Shown here piece after piece: positions 9,006 through 16,047 of a DNA stretch of 64,000 nucleotides (the stretch's first letter is position 1; every line of letters starts with the position of its first letter). Source of the DNA: Gammaproteobacteria bacterium (GTDB lineage: Bacteria; Pseudomonadota; Gammaproteobacteria; Pseudomonadales; Cellvibrionaceae); assembly GCA_021151625.1 (NCBI GenBank), contig JAGKWY010000048.1, positions 5,502 to 69,501 of the forward strand. Direction: 5' to 3'. The position numbers and the translations under genes were made by a program. The notes below the pieces were generated by a model that saw only the letters and a list, made by a program, of their open reading frames with translations, made no database searches and was not told the origin of the DNA.

Positions 9006-9404
9006 TTATTCACCGCGAATTGCACTGCGCAACCCGGTAAATTTGCTGTTCAAAAATTGAAAACTGGCTTGAAAAGCCAAGGCGTTTTTCATGTATTCTG
9101 CGTGTTCGATTTGATCTTCTACGGTATTGCCATCAATAGACGGTTGTTGCGGGGTGCGATATAACACATCACCTTCAGCGGTATCGAAACCCTGCGCATC
9201 TATATGGCGATCCTGGGTTGTGGACATATCAAACCCGGATGAACTCATTTTTTGTTGCAGCGCCTGCTTAAAATCCAGGTCTTTGGCTTTGAAATTGGGA
9301 GTGTCGATATTGGCGAGGTTATTGGCTAATACCGATGCACGCTCAGAGCGAAAGTGCAGCGCAGTTTCATGAATTCCCAAGGCTTTATCGAAGGAGATAG
9401 ACAT
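9006..9404 (-). CDS. flgB: FlgB, proximal rod protein
   Basis: 132 residues from the ATG at 9404; an in-frame TTG three codons upstream is less likely. The sequence MSISFDKALGIHETALHFRS and LANNLANIDTPNFKAKDLDF identify FlgB, and the C-terminal half ends with the usual FQASFQFLNSKFTGLRSAI. It is the first gene of the rod/hook operon and is preceded by a perfect sigma-54 site at 9474-9488. Confidence 0.95.
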   Translation of the reverse strand: MSISFDKALGIHETALHFRSERASVLANNLANIDTPNFKAKDLDFKQALQQKMSSSGFDMSTTQDRHIDAQGFDTAEGDVLYRTPQQPSIDGNTVEDQIEHAEYMKNALAFQASFQFLNSKFTGLRSAIRGE

Positions 9405-9473
9405 AATCAGCAACCCGGTGATTGGTAAGGTGGCAAATTGGTTCAGCCACTTTTTACAGTTACCAACACCAAA

Positions 9474-9488
9474 GCAACCCCTGTGCCA
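9474..9488 (-). promoter_or_regulatory. sigma-54 promoter upstream of flgB
   Basis: Minus-strand bases TGGCAC-AGGGG-TTGC, followed by T, match the RpoN consensus perfectly with correct spacing. The site is 70 bases upstream of the flgB ATG at 9404. It should drive flgB-C-D-E. Confidence 0.9.
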
Positions 9489-9571
9489 ATCGCCAAAATA
9501 TTATCTATCCAATTGTTTTATATGAAATTTTTCTTCTCAATAAGTAGCCGTGCAAAAAGCGGCAAATACAA

Positions 9572-9591
9572 AGCGGCAAAGGCTTTCCGCT
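9572..9591. repeat. Short imperfect palindrome related to the 5106-5135 element
   Basis: AGCGGCAAAG followed by GCTTTCCGCT forms a hairpin with one bulged base. An extra half copy (AAGCGGCAAA) lies just before it at about 9557-9567. The shared core with the palindrome in the flgE-flgF gap suggests a small dispersed family. Confidence 0.5.
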
Positions 9592-9620
9592 CCTGTTCCT
9601 TAGCTGCATAGAGGGAGACA

Positions 9621-9652
9621 CAAACAAAAATGCCCGCATAAGGCGGGCATTT
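9621..9652 (-). terminator. Intrinsic terminator after cheR
   Basis: ATGCCCGC (9630-9637) pairs with GCGGGCAT (9643-9650) around a five-base loop. On the minus strand the stem is followed by a T-rich run, so it ends the cheV-cheR transcript before the flgB promoter. Confidence 0.85.
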
Positions 9653-9672
9653 GGGTGAATAGAATAGATGGG

Positions 9673-10551
9673 TTAAATCGCTTTATAGAGAATACCAGGC
9701 TCACAGCGTACCATTTCAAATAGATCTGCTGCACCCGCCAGCCCTTCAGAAGAGCCGAGAAACAATAAGCCTTGTGGCTTTAATGAAGCGTGTATTTTTT
9801 GCAGGATTTGTCGCTTTAAATCAGCATTAAAATAAATCAACACGTTGCGGCAAAAAACGATATCGAACTTGCCAAGGGCTGCGTAGGAGTCCATCAAGTT
9901 GAGCGAGCGAAAATCAATTCGCTCTTTCACAAAGCTTTTTACCCGCCACATAGCCGGATTAGGGTTATCAAAATAACGCTCCAGACGATCTGCCGACAAG
10001 CCGCGCATCACCGACAATTTATCGTACTCGCCGCGCTTTGCCTGATCCAACACCGTAGAGGATAAATCCGTCGCCACAATTTGTACTGCGCGCGGCAAAT
10101 TGCCCATCGCCTGCCGTTTATATTCCTCGACCATCATGCTGATAGAGTAAGGCTCCTGACCGGAAGAGCAGGCAGCAGACCAGACACGCACAGGCCCAAA
10201 CATGCGATTATTCGGCACCATTAATTGCGGCAACAAAGTATTTTTTAAATGGTCGTAGGGATAGTTATCGCGAAACCAGAAAGTTTCATTAGTGGTCATT
10301 GAGTCTATGACCTGATCTTTCAACTTGCGATTAAAACCTTGCTTTAACACCTTCACCAACTCCCCAAAGGAAGCGATATTGTTTTCTTCCAATATACGGC
10401 GAATGCGATTGGTAACCAGATACTGCTTGTTATCGCCCAATGAAATTCCACAGGCGTCTTCAAGAAATTGACGAAACTGATCAAACTCTTGCTGATCCAG
10501 ATTATCTCGACCAGCAGCGGGTTTGGCGAAAGGCGAATCTTTATTAATCAT
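9673..10551 (-). CDS. cheR: CheR, chemotaxis protein methyltransferase
   Basis: 292 residues. The N-terminal all-helical CheR domain (FRQFLEDACGISLGDNKQYL, then MTTNETFWFRD) is followed by the SAM-binding domain (VRVWSAACSSGQEPYSISM, FCRNVLIYF). CheR methylates glutamates on chemoreceptors, such as the Aer-like receptor at 22270-23841, using S-adenosylmethionine. There is no TPR or pentapeptide-tether extension. It lies 46 bases after cheV and is followed by a terminator at 9621-9652. The cheV-cheR-flgB order is the one seen in Pseudomonas. Confidence 0.95.
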   Translation of the reverse strand: MINKDSPFAKPAAGRDNLDQQEFDQFRQFLEDACGISLGDNKQYLVTNRIRRILEENNIASFGELVKVLKQGFNRKLKDQVIDSMTTNETFWFRDNYPYDHLKNTLLPQLMVPNNRMFGPVRVWSAACSSGQEPYSISMMVEEYKRQAMGNLPRAVQIVATDLSSTVLDQAKRGEYDKLSVMRGLSADRLERYFDNPNPAMWRVKSFVKERIDFRSLNLMDSYAALGKFDIVFCRNVLIYFNADLKRQILQKIHASLKPQGLLFLGSSEGLAGAADLFEMVRCEPGILYKAI

Positions 10552-10597
10552 AACAACTCAACACAACTCATAACCGCACTCCCCTGCGCTGTTTCCG

Positions 10598-11554
10598 TTA
10601 AGCCTGCTCCGGCGGCAGGAGACTTTCACCGGTAATTGCCAACACACGGTCGTTTACACGTTTAGCCAACTCATCCGGGTGGAACTTTGCCAAAAAGTCA
10701 TCGGCACCCACTTTGCGCACCATAGCTTCATTAAATACGCCACTCAGCGACGTGTGCAGAACGATGTGTAATTTTTTGAGCTGCGGATGATTGCGAACTT
10801 CTGCCGTAAAGGTGTAACCATCCATTTCAGGCATTTCAATATCGCAAATGATCATGATAAGTTCGGCGTAAGGATCTTTACCCTCCTTCATTAAATCTTG
10901 CAGATAGTTAAACCCTTCAGCACCATCTTTCTTCAGCGTGGTACGAATTCCCATCCCCTCAACAACACGCTGAATTTGTTTGCGCGCAATGGTGGAGTCA
11001 TCAATGATCAACACATGTTTTTGCACCACGCGATCAGCAATACCATCCTCAATAACGCCCGCACTGACTTCTTCGCGCGGAGGCGCAACCTCAGCGAGAA
11101 TTTTTTCAACATCGATAATCTCTACCAACTGGCCATCAACCTGGGTAACTGCGGTCAGGTAATGCTCTTTGCCAGCACCTTTGGGCGGAGGATGAATATC
11201 GCCCCAGTTCATATTCACAATGCGCTCAACAGAGCGCACCAAAAAACCCTGGGCAGTGCGATTGTATTCAGTAATGATCACAAAGCAGCTTTCAATATCC
11301 GGCAACTCGCGGCGACCAATTGCCAGGTTCATATCCATAATCGGCAAGGTTCCGCCGCGAATATGCGCCACACCGCGCACCACTGAGCTGCGCCCTGGAA
11401 TCGCATTCAACTGCGGACACTGCAGGACTTCTTTCACCTTGAAAACATTGATGCCATACAACTGCTGGCCACCAAGGCGAAATAACAGGAGTTCAAGACG
11501 GTTTTGACCAACCAACTGGGTGCGCTGATTGACACTATCCATTACGCCGGCCAT
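10598..11554 (-). CDS. cheV: CheV, chemotaxis coupling protein with receiver domain
   Basis: 318 residues. An N-terminal CheW-like domain (residues of about 20-165; LLFRLGGQQLYGINVFKVKE) is joined to a response-regulator receiver domain (about 180-305). The receiver has the acidic pair in VLIIDDS, the phospho-acceptor Asp in IICDIEMPEMDGY and the Lys in FLAKFHPDEL. CheV couples receptors to CheA, with phosphorylation tuning adaptation. The ATG has a GAGG ribosome site. It is divergent from flgA across a 180-base gap containing the flgA sigma-54 site. Confidence 0.95.
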   Translation of the reverse strand: MAGVMDSVNQRTQLVGQNRLELLLFRLGGQQLYGINVFKVKEVLQCPQLNAIPGRSSVVRGVAHIRGGTLPIMDMNLAIGRRELPDIESCFVIITEYNRTAQGFLVRSVERIVNMNWGDIHPPPKGAGKEHYLTAVTQVDGQLVEIIDVEKILAEVAPPREEVSAGVIEDGIADRVVQKHVLIIDDSTIARKQIQRVVEGMGIRTTLKKDGAEGFNYLQDLMKEGKDPYAELIMIICDIEMPEMDGYTFTAEVRNHPQLKKLHIVLHTSLSGVFNEAMVRKVGADDFLAKFHPDELAKRVNDRVLAITGESLLPPEQA

Positions 11555-11625
11555 GCAATTACCTCATTTCTTATCCAGTCGCTTATATAAGGAAGATTTG
11601 CTCGCTTCAGTTACCGCCGATATTA

Positions 11626-11640
11626 CGGCACAGTATTTGC
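11626..11640 (+). promoter_or_regulatory. sigma-54 promoter upstream of flgA
   Basis: CGGCAC-AGTAT-TTGC, followed by TTT: one mismatch in the -24 element and a perfect -12 element at the right spacing. The site lies about 108 bases before the ATG at 11748, where a GAGGATAGG ribosome site shows that flgA translation originally began. Confidence 0.8.
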
Positions 11641-11748
11641 TTTGATGCGTATAGAACAGCTTAGCGGCAAAAAAGTGTCAGACTTTAGTCGTTAACTACC
11701 CGATTACGGCTGACCTCAGGTTCATAACCTTGAGGATAGGACAAAATA

Positions 11749-12363
11749 TGGAACTTCCTGGATGTAGCCAATTTTCTGGCAAAGGAATACGGGCAAATTC
11801 CTCATGAGCGCATAGATATTAATGTTGGCAATCTGGATGGGCGTTTACGCCTGGGGCAATGCCCGGTGCCAGTAAATTTCAGTGCGCAAGATCAAATCGG
11901 CCTGGGTGGCAATATCAGCGTTAAAGCGCAATGCTCAAGCCAAATTGCGTGGACCGTTCATGTGCCAGCCCAGGTAATGATTTATCGGGAAATACCTGTT
12001 GCCGCCCAGGATATTAGCCGCGGCCAATCGTTAACTGAACAGCATTTTAGTAGCGCCCTGATGAATATCAGTAGCATCCGCCAAGGCTTTGCCGATACAC
12101 CTCAAGCCATTATTGGCCGGGAAGCAAAACGCAATATCGGGAAGGGCGAAGTATTTAAAACTGCGCAATTAGACTCGCCCACCACCATCAGGCGCGGTGA
12201 ACTGGTGACACTCGAGTCGATTGCAGGCTCGATAAAAGTCAGCAGTTCAGGGACCGCTATGAGCGACGGCCGTCTGGGGCAAAAAATCCGTGTCAAAAAT
12301 GGCTCTTCTGAACGGGTTATTTCAGGCGTGGTTAAAGGCCAGGGTTTGGTACAGACGCTCTAG
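11749..12363 (+). CDS. flgA: FlgA, P-ring assembly chaperone, 5' end disrupted
   Basis: The frame encodes the mature part of FlgA: the N-terminal region with VGNLDGRLRLGQCPVPVNFS, then the SAF-like domain (PVAAQDISRGQSLTEQHF, NIGKGEVF) and the C-terminal LGQKIRVKNGSSERVISGVV. FlgA normally has a Sec signal peptide because it works in the periplasm on FlgI. Here no signal peptide exists in any frame. A TAG at 11737 closes the frame, and there is no ATG, GTG or TTG until a GTG at 11866, inside the conserved domain. A good ribosome site and ATG at 11748 are out of frame and stop after 19 codons. A short out-of-frame deletion just after the start codon, or a sequence error, is the simplest explanation. 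Coordinates mark the homologous stretch. Confidence 0.8.
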   Translation, partial: WNFLDVANFLAKEYGQIPHERIDINVGNLDGRLRLGQCPVPVNFSAQDQIGLGGNISVKAQCSSQIAWTVHVPAQVMIYREIPVAAQDISRGQSLTEQHFSSALMNISSIRQGFADTPQAIIGREAKRNIGKGEVFKTAQLDSPTTIRRGELVTLESIAGSIKVSSSGTAMSDGRLGQKIRVKNGSSERVISGVVKGQGLVQTL

Positions 12364-12412
12364 TGAATGACGGGTAACGCCCTGAATGATGAAAGTTTTT
12401 TAAAAATGTTGC

Positions 12413-12439
12413 TAAAGTTAAGCGGACTACAGCCGATAA
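12413..12439 (+). promoter_or_regulatory. sigma-28 (FliA) promoter upstream of flgM
   Basis: TAAAGTTA, 11 bases, then GCCGATAA: seven of eight and eight of eight matches to the FliA consensus with exact spacing. It starts 50 bases after the flgA stop and about 100 before flgM. It gives flgM a class III promoter, the usual feedback arrangement for the anti-sigma factor. Confidence 0.92.
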
Positions 12440-12539
12440 GCTGGCTAGGGAGGCTCTAAGCAGGGCTTTCCAAGGTGTCCCGACATAGCAACCGAGACAT
12501 GTTTGTACAAATCGCCCGAGGGCGAACAGGGGAAAACAG

Positions 12540-12854
12540 ATGAACTTTAACACTAACAACTCACTGGATTCTGTCAGTGCAAAAAGCACTCGCAGCAAGC
12601 CCAGCACCAGCGGTGCTCCAGAAGCCAAGGCACCCGCCAGTACACCGACAGCGCCAAGCAGTAACGCGGGTGATCAGGTAGTCCTCAGTCAGGAAGCGCA
12701 GACATTAGGCCGCCTGCAAAGCAAGATTGACAGCGCTCCGGATGTAAACCTGGACAAAGTGGCAGAGATTCGTCGTGCCATTGCAGAGGGCCGTTTCGAA
12801 ATTAACCCTGAGCGTATTGCGGAAAACATGCTAAATCAGGATTTGCTGGGCTAA
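12540..12854 (+). CDS. flgM: FlgM, anti-sigma-28 factor
   Basis: 104 residues. The first 50 are Ser/Pro/Ala-rich and disordered, as in known FlgM. Residues 52-104 form the FliA-binding C-terminal half (DQVVLSQEAQTLGRLQ, VAEIRRAIAEGRFEINPERI, ending MLNQDLLG). FlgM holds FliA inactive until the hook is finished and is then exported. The gene has its own sigma-28 site at 12413-12439 and can also be read through from flgA. flgN follows after 100 bases. Confidence 0.94.
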   Translation: MNFNTNNSLDSVSAKSTRSKPSTSGAPEAKAPASTPTAPSSNAGDQVVLSQEAQTLGRLQSKIDSAPDVNLDKVAEIRRAIAEGRFEINPERIAENMLNQDLLG

Positions 12855-12892
12855 GCAGTAGAGTTTAAAACCGTTTTATTGATCGGGTGGCA

Positions 12893-12923
12893 ATAAACAG
12901 GCTCTTCCCCGGCGCCTGTTTAT
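12893..12923 (+). terminator. Hairpin between flgM and flgN (possible attenuator)
   Basis: ATAAACAGGC (12893-12902) pairs perfectly with GCCTGTTTAT (12914-12923), with an 11-base loop. The bases that follow are CCTTCCCCCC, not a T-run. It is therefore more likely an RNA-stabilising or partially attenuating structure than a strong terminator. It may keep flgM expression above flgN. Confidence 0.5.
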
Positions 12924-12954
12924 CCTTCCCCCCTCCACAACAAAAGAGGTTGCT

Positions 12955-13431
12955 ATGTCTCTTGATATCACCGCCCTGCGCCAAATGCTTGCGCAGGACT
13001 CAGCCGCACTTTCCCAACTCAAACAACTACTCACTCGTGAGCGCGAATTGCTTGAGCAGCGCAAGCAAGAAGGCTTGCAAGAAATAATTGAGCAAAAAGC
13101 AGCTGTTGTTGATCACCTTAACAACAGCTCCAAAATCCGTAATCAAATACTGAATACGCTCGGATTAGCTCCTAACGCTAGCGGCTGGGATACTTTCTTG
13201 CAGCGTAATACCGCCACCCTGCCCCTGCGCGACGATTGGAAAAATCTGGTGGGTGATTTTGAAGAATGCCAAAAAATGAATGACGTGAATGGCAAAATGA
13301 TCGCCCGTTCACAGCAGACACTTAATCATTTGCTCAACTTACTGCGCGGTAAAGTAGCTGCGCCATCACTTTACACTGCCCAAGGCACTCAAACCCAATA
13401 TACATCCTCTTACACAGTCGCCAAGGCCTAG
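12955..13431 (+). CDS. flgN: FlgN, export chaperone for hook-associated proteins
   Basis: 158 residues, mostly helical. The FlgN pattern runs through residues 5-130: LRQMLAQDSAALSQLKQLL, LLEQRKQEGLQEIIEQKA, and the GWDTFL and ENKMNDVNG-like central region (here CQKMNDVNGKMI). FlgN binds FlgK and FlgL in the cytoplasm and escorts them to the export gate. The ATG has an AGAGG ribosome site. The gene lies directly before tRNA-Arg, whose -10 box starts 10 bases after the flgN stop. Confidence 0.9.
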   Translation: MSLDITALRQMLAQDSAALSQLKQLLTRERELLEQRKQEGLQEIIEQKAAVVDHLNNSSKIRNQILNTLGLAPNASGWDTFLQRNTATLPLRDDWKNLVGDFEECQKMNDVNGKMIARSQQTLNHLLNLLRGKVAAPSLYTAQGTQTQYTSSYTVAKA

Positions 13432-13446
13432 CCTTATCTATATAAT
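13418..13446 (+). promoter_or_regulatory. sigma-70 promoter of tRNA-Arg
   Basis: A perfect -10 box TATAAT at 13441-13446 lies 17 bases after TCGCCA (four of six matches to the -35 consensus). A GC-rich stretch (CCGCGCCGC) follows the -10 box, as is common at stringently controlled stable-RNA promoters. The -35 element lies within the 3' end of flgN. Confidence 0.65.
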
Positions 13447-13473
13447 CCGCGCCGCATGCTTCGCGTGTGGTGC

Positions 13474-13549
13474 GTCCCTGTAGTTTAATCGGATAGAACG
13501 TATGCCTCCTAAGCGTATGATGTGGGTTCGATTCCCGCCGGGGACGCCA
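13474..13549 (+). tRNA. tRNA-Arg (anticodon CCT)
   Basis: 76 bases with encoded CCA. The acceptor stem is GTCCCTG with CGGGGAC and discriminator G. The anticodon stem is TATGC with GCGTA, with loop CTCCTAA, so the anticodon is CCT (reads AGG). The T-arm is GTGGG-TTCGATT-CCCGC. All stems close, including one G-T pair in the acceptor, one in the anticodon stem and one in the T stem. No integrase or repeat suggests use as an attachment site. Confidence 0.95.
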
Positions 13550-13567
13550 TTTACAAAGCCAACAAAC

Positions 13568-14350
13568 TCAGCGCAACGAAGCAGATATAAATACATAATC
13601 ACCTGCATTTGATTGGTAACTTTCCAGCACCTGCTCAAACTTTCCTGTTGAAAGATCCTCTTCAAGCAACTGCAAACCCTTTTCAAGTTCACTACTTGGG
13701 CACAGGGAGGCAAATGAAGAAATATTGGCGCGGACTTTTGGGTCCAAATACTGCGCAGGCCTTTCTTTACCGGAATATAAAAACAAATCCTGTAGATCAT
13801 TGGTCACATGAAATGGGATTAGATCATCGATAACAAAACCGGCCTTGAGTAATGATTGAATAACTAATTGTTGCTCCGGCATTTGTTTAATCGATTTTCG
13901 CATCATTTCCGGAAAATAATGACCCAGCCAATAGTGTTTCATTTGTTCAGGGAATGCAGTGAAGATAATAAATGGCCCGGTGCCAAGTACTCGAGCCACT
14001 TCAGTGAAAACAGATGGGAGATCAACAAAATGATGAATCGCCAGGGTACAAATTACACCATCGAAGAAATTATTTTTATAGGGCAATTCACTCGCACCAG
14101 CTAACTGCCAGTTGATTCCGGCATTTTTAGCCCTGGCCTGTTCAAGTATCACGCTGGAGATATCCACGCCATGCCAACAACCACCTAATACTGACAACTC
14201 ATTAGTGTAATTACCGACACCACAGGCCAAATCCAGAAATTGCTTGCCCTCCTCTATCCCAAGCATTTGCGCTAACTGATGAACGATAAATGGATCCGGC
14301 TTGCGTGTTGTTGAATACGAATGACCAATATCGTTGTAGATAGAATACAT
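13568..14350 (-). CDS. Class I SAM-dependent methyltransferase, substrate unknown
   Basis: 260 residues. Motif I is FLDLACGVGNYT (residues of about 39-50), followed by GVDIS at the end of strand two, and a post-motif region GVICTLAIHHF. This is the UbiE/COQ5-type methyltransferase fold. The second half (PEQMKHYWLGHYFPEMMRKS) resembles small-molecule methyltransferases found singly in many bacteria; the substrate cannot be read from the sequence. It lies 12 bases downstream of ccmC, so the two may share a transcript, but a functional link is unproven. Confidence 0.8.
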   Translation of the reverse strand: MYSIYNDIGHSYSTTRKPDPFIVHQLAQMLGIEEGKQFLDLACGVGNYTNELSVLGGCWHGVDISSVILEQARAKNAGINWQLAGASELPYKNNFFDGVICTLAIHHFVDLPSVFTEVARVLGTGPFIIFTAFPEQMKHYWLGHYFPEMMRKSIKQMPEQQLVIQSLLKAGFVIDDLIPFHVTNDLQDLFLYSGKERPAQYLDPKVRANISSFASLCPSSELEKGLQLLEEDLSTGKFEQVLESYQSNAGDYVFISASLR

Positions 14351-14362
14351 ATGCGACCAACG

Positions 14363-15097
14363 CTAATTACCAGAAATAAACAACTCTCTTACCCATTGTT
14401 TTTTCTGCTCCTGACGCAGGATCTCCATACGCGTCCAGGCAGTCAACAATGCCAAATAGAGAATGTACATCCCAAGAATATTGATAAGCAGCGGCACCAA
14501 CATAGAAACATCTATAGCCCCTTTGGTGATAGATGCTGGCTGATGCAGGGTATTCCACCACTCTACAGATTTTTTAATAATAATGATGTTCACCACACCA
14601 ACCAGCGACAAAACTGCAGCCGCTTTATTGCCTGCATCTTTATTTTGATAGGCCTCTTGCAGGGCATAAACACCGAGAAACAAAAAGAACAAAATCAACA
14701 TAGAGGTAATTCTCGCATCCCACACCCACCAGGCTCCCCAAGTGGGCTTACCCCAAATAGAACCTGTCACTAACGCAATGAATGTAAACACAGCACCTAT
14801 TGGCGCAGACACTTTCATCGCCATAAAGGACAGTTTTGTTTTCCAAATCAGGCCTGCGGCTCCCATAATTGCCATAGCAACATAAGCAACTTCAGCAATG
14901 TGCGCGACAGGTGCATGAATAAATAGAATGCGATAACTATTCCCCTGCTTTGAGTCGACCGGGGCAAATCCCAGCCCCCACAGGGTACCGACAACCAACA
15001 GCACCAGGGACACAAAATACATATACGGCAGCCAGATACTGGTTTTTTGGTAAAACCACGTAGGCGTGCCTAACTGATACACCCAAGTCCATCTCAT
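14363..15097 (-). CDS. ccmC: CcmC-like heme exporter, without other ccm genes
   Basis: 244 residues with six likely membrane helices. The tryptophan-rich WWD motif (WGKPTWGAWWVWDARITS, residues of about 122-139) and the flanking heme-ligand regions LFIHAP and WWNTLHQ identify CcmC, which delivers heme to CcmE in cytochrome c maturation. Some usually conserved positions differ: the segment before WWNTLHQ reads NIIIIKKS, where a proline is normally present. ccmA, ccmB, ccmD and ccmE, its normal neighbours, are absent. The 178-base region upstream shows no remnant of ccmB. It may be a relic of a deleted operon or a second, divergent copy. Confidence 0.85.
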   Translation of the reverse strand: MRWTWVYQLGTPTWFYQKTSIWLPYMYFVSLVLLVVGTLWGLGFAPVDSKQGNSYRILFIHAPVAHIAEVAYVAMAIMGAAGLIWKTKLSFMAMKVSAPIGAVFTFIALVTGSIWGKPTWGAWWVWDARITSMLILFFLFLGVYALQEAYQNKDAGNKAAAVLSLVGVVNIIIIKKSVEWWNTLHQPASITKGAIDVSMLVPLLINILGMYILYLALLTAWTRMEILRQEQKKQWVRELFISGN

Positions 15098-15275
15098 AAT
15101 TTATTCTCTGTTTTATAAATAAACGATCTACCTTATCGATAGGTCGTAAACTATAAATTTTTTCCCACTCATTTCACAGGGGGATAGACAACACAAACAC
15201 CGACGACTCCACACCCATAAAGCAAAGGGTTACAATAAGCGTCCCACCATCTCTATTTTTCATGCCCTGCGATTT

Positions 15276-15986
15276 ATGAACCTGATTTTGTTGAACCCTG
15301 ATGACCTGACGGCGCCAAATCGCGCGTTTATTCGCGACGCACGCCGCCTTGCCCATATTCGCGAAGTACATGCAGCCAATGCGGGAGAAACATATAAAGT
15401 AGGTTTGTTGAATGGAAATATGGGCAGCGGAACCTTATTGCGTATCGCCGACAACGAACTGGAATTTGAGCTTTCACTGGATACCCCGCCGCCGCCCGCA
15501 TTGCCAATGAAATTGATTCTGGGGTTGCCGCGCCCGAAAATGTTACGCCGTATTTTTCAGACGATTGCCACTCTGGGCGTAAAAGAACTGCACTTGATTA
15601 ATTCCTATCGCGTAGAAAAAAGTTATTGGCAAACTCCGTTTTTAGAGGCGGATGCAATTCATGAACAACTGATATTGGGCCTGGAACAAGGGTGCGACAC
15701 ACAGTTACCACAAGTGCATTTGCACAAACGCTTCAAACCTTTTGTAGAAGATGAGTTACCGGGGATTATCGCCAATACCACCGCCCTGGTTGCACACCCC
15801 TATACTGAAACAGAATGTCCACGCAACATTGATTATTCGCTGAGTCTGGCAGTTGGCCCCGAGGGCGGGTTTATTGCTTATGAAATCGATTTACTGAAAA
15901 AAATCGGCTTTGATGCTGTGCATTTGGGTGAGCGGATTATGCGAGTGGAAACAGCAATTCCCTATTTATTAGGTAGATTATTTTAA
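15276..15986 (+). CDS. rsmE: RsmE, 16S rRNA m3U1498 methyltransferase
   Basis: 236 residues, full length. The N-terminal PUA-like part is followed by the SPOUT domain with LPRPKMLRRIFQTIATLGVK, the GPEGGF motif of the SAM-binding knot, and HLGERIMRVETAIPYLLGR at the C-terminus. The enzyme methylates U1498 of 16S rRNA on the 30S subunit. It is convergent with the GGDEF-EAL gene across a hairpin at 16000-16023. An upstream ATG at 15262 is out of frame. Confidence 0.94.
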   Translation: MNLILLNPDDLTAPNRAFIRDARRLAHIREVHAANAGETYKVGLLNGNMGSGTLLRIADNELEFELSLDTPPPPALPMKLILGLPRPKMLRRIFQTIATLGVKELHLINSYRVEKSYWQTPFLEADAIHEQLILGLEQGCDTQLPQVHLHKRFKPFVEDELPGIIANTTALVAHPYTETECPRNIDYSLSLAVGPEGGFIAYEIDLLKKIGFDAVHLGERIMRVETAIPYLLGRLF

Positions 15987-15999
15987 TTCCTTCCCTATT

Positions 16000-16023
16000 C
16001 CCCTCTCTTGTTACCGAGAGGGG
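16000..16023. terminator. Hairpin between convergent rsmE and GGDEF-EAL genes
   Basis: CCCCTCTC (16000-16007) pairs with GAGAGGGG (16016-16023) around an eight-base loop. No strong T-run follows on either strand. Its place between two convergent stop codons supports a terminator role. Confidence 0.55.
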
Positions 16024-16047
16024 CTAAAGTAAAGTACAGCGAAAAAT

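Noticed and set aside
10898..11386. Plus-strand frame of 162 residues inside cheV
   Set aside because: It is opposite to a firmly identified cheV over its whole length and has no family features.
13474..13549. tRNA-Arg as an integration site for a mobile element
   Set aside because: No integrase, no duplicated tRNA end and no change in gene character follow it.
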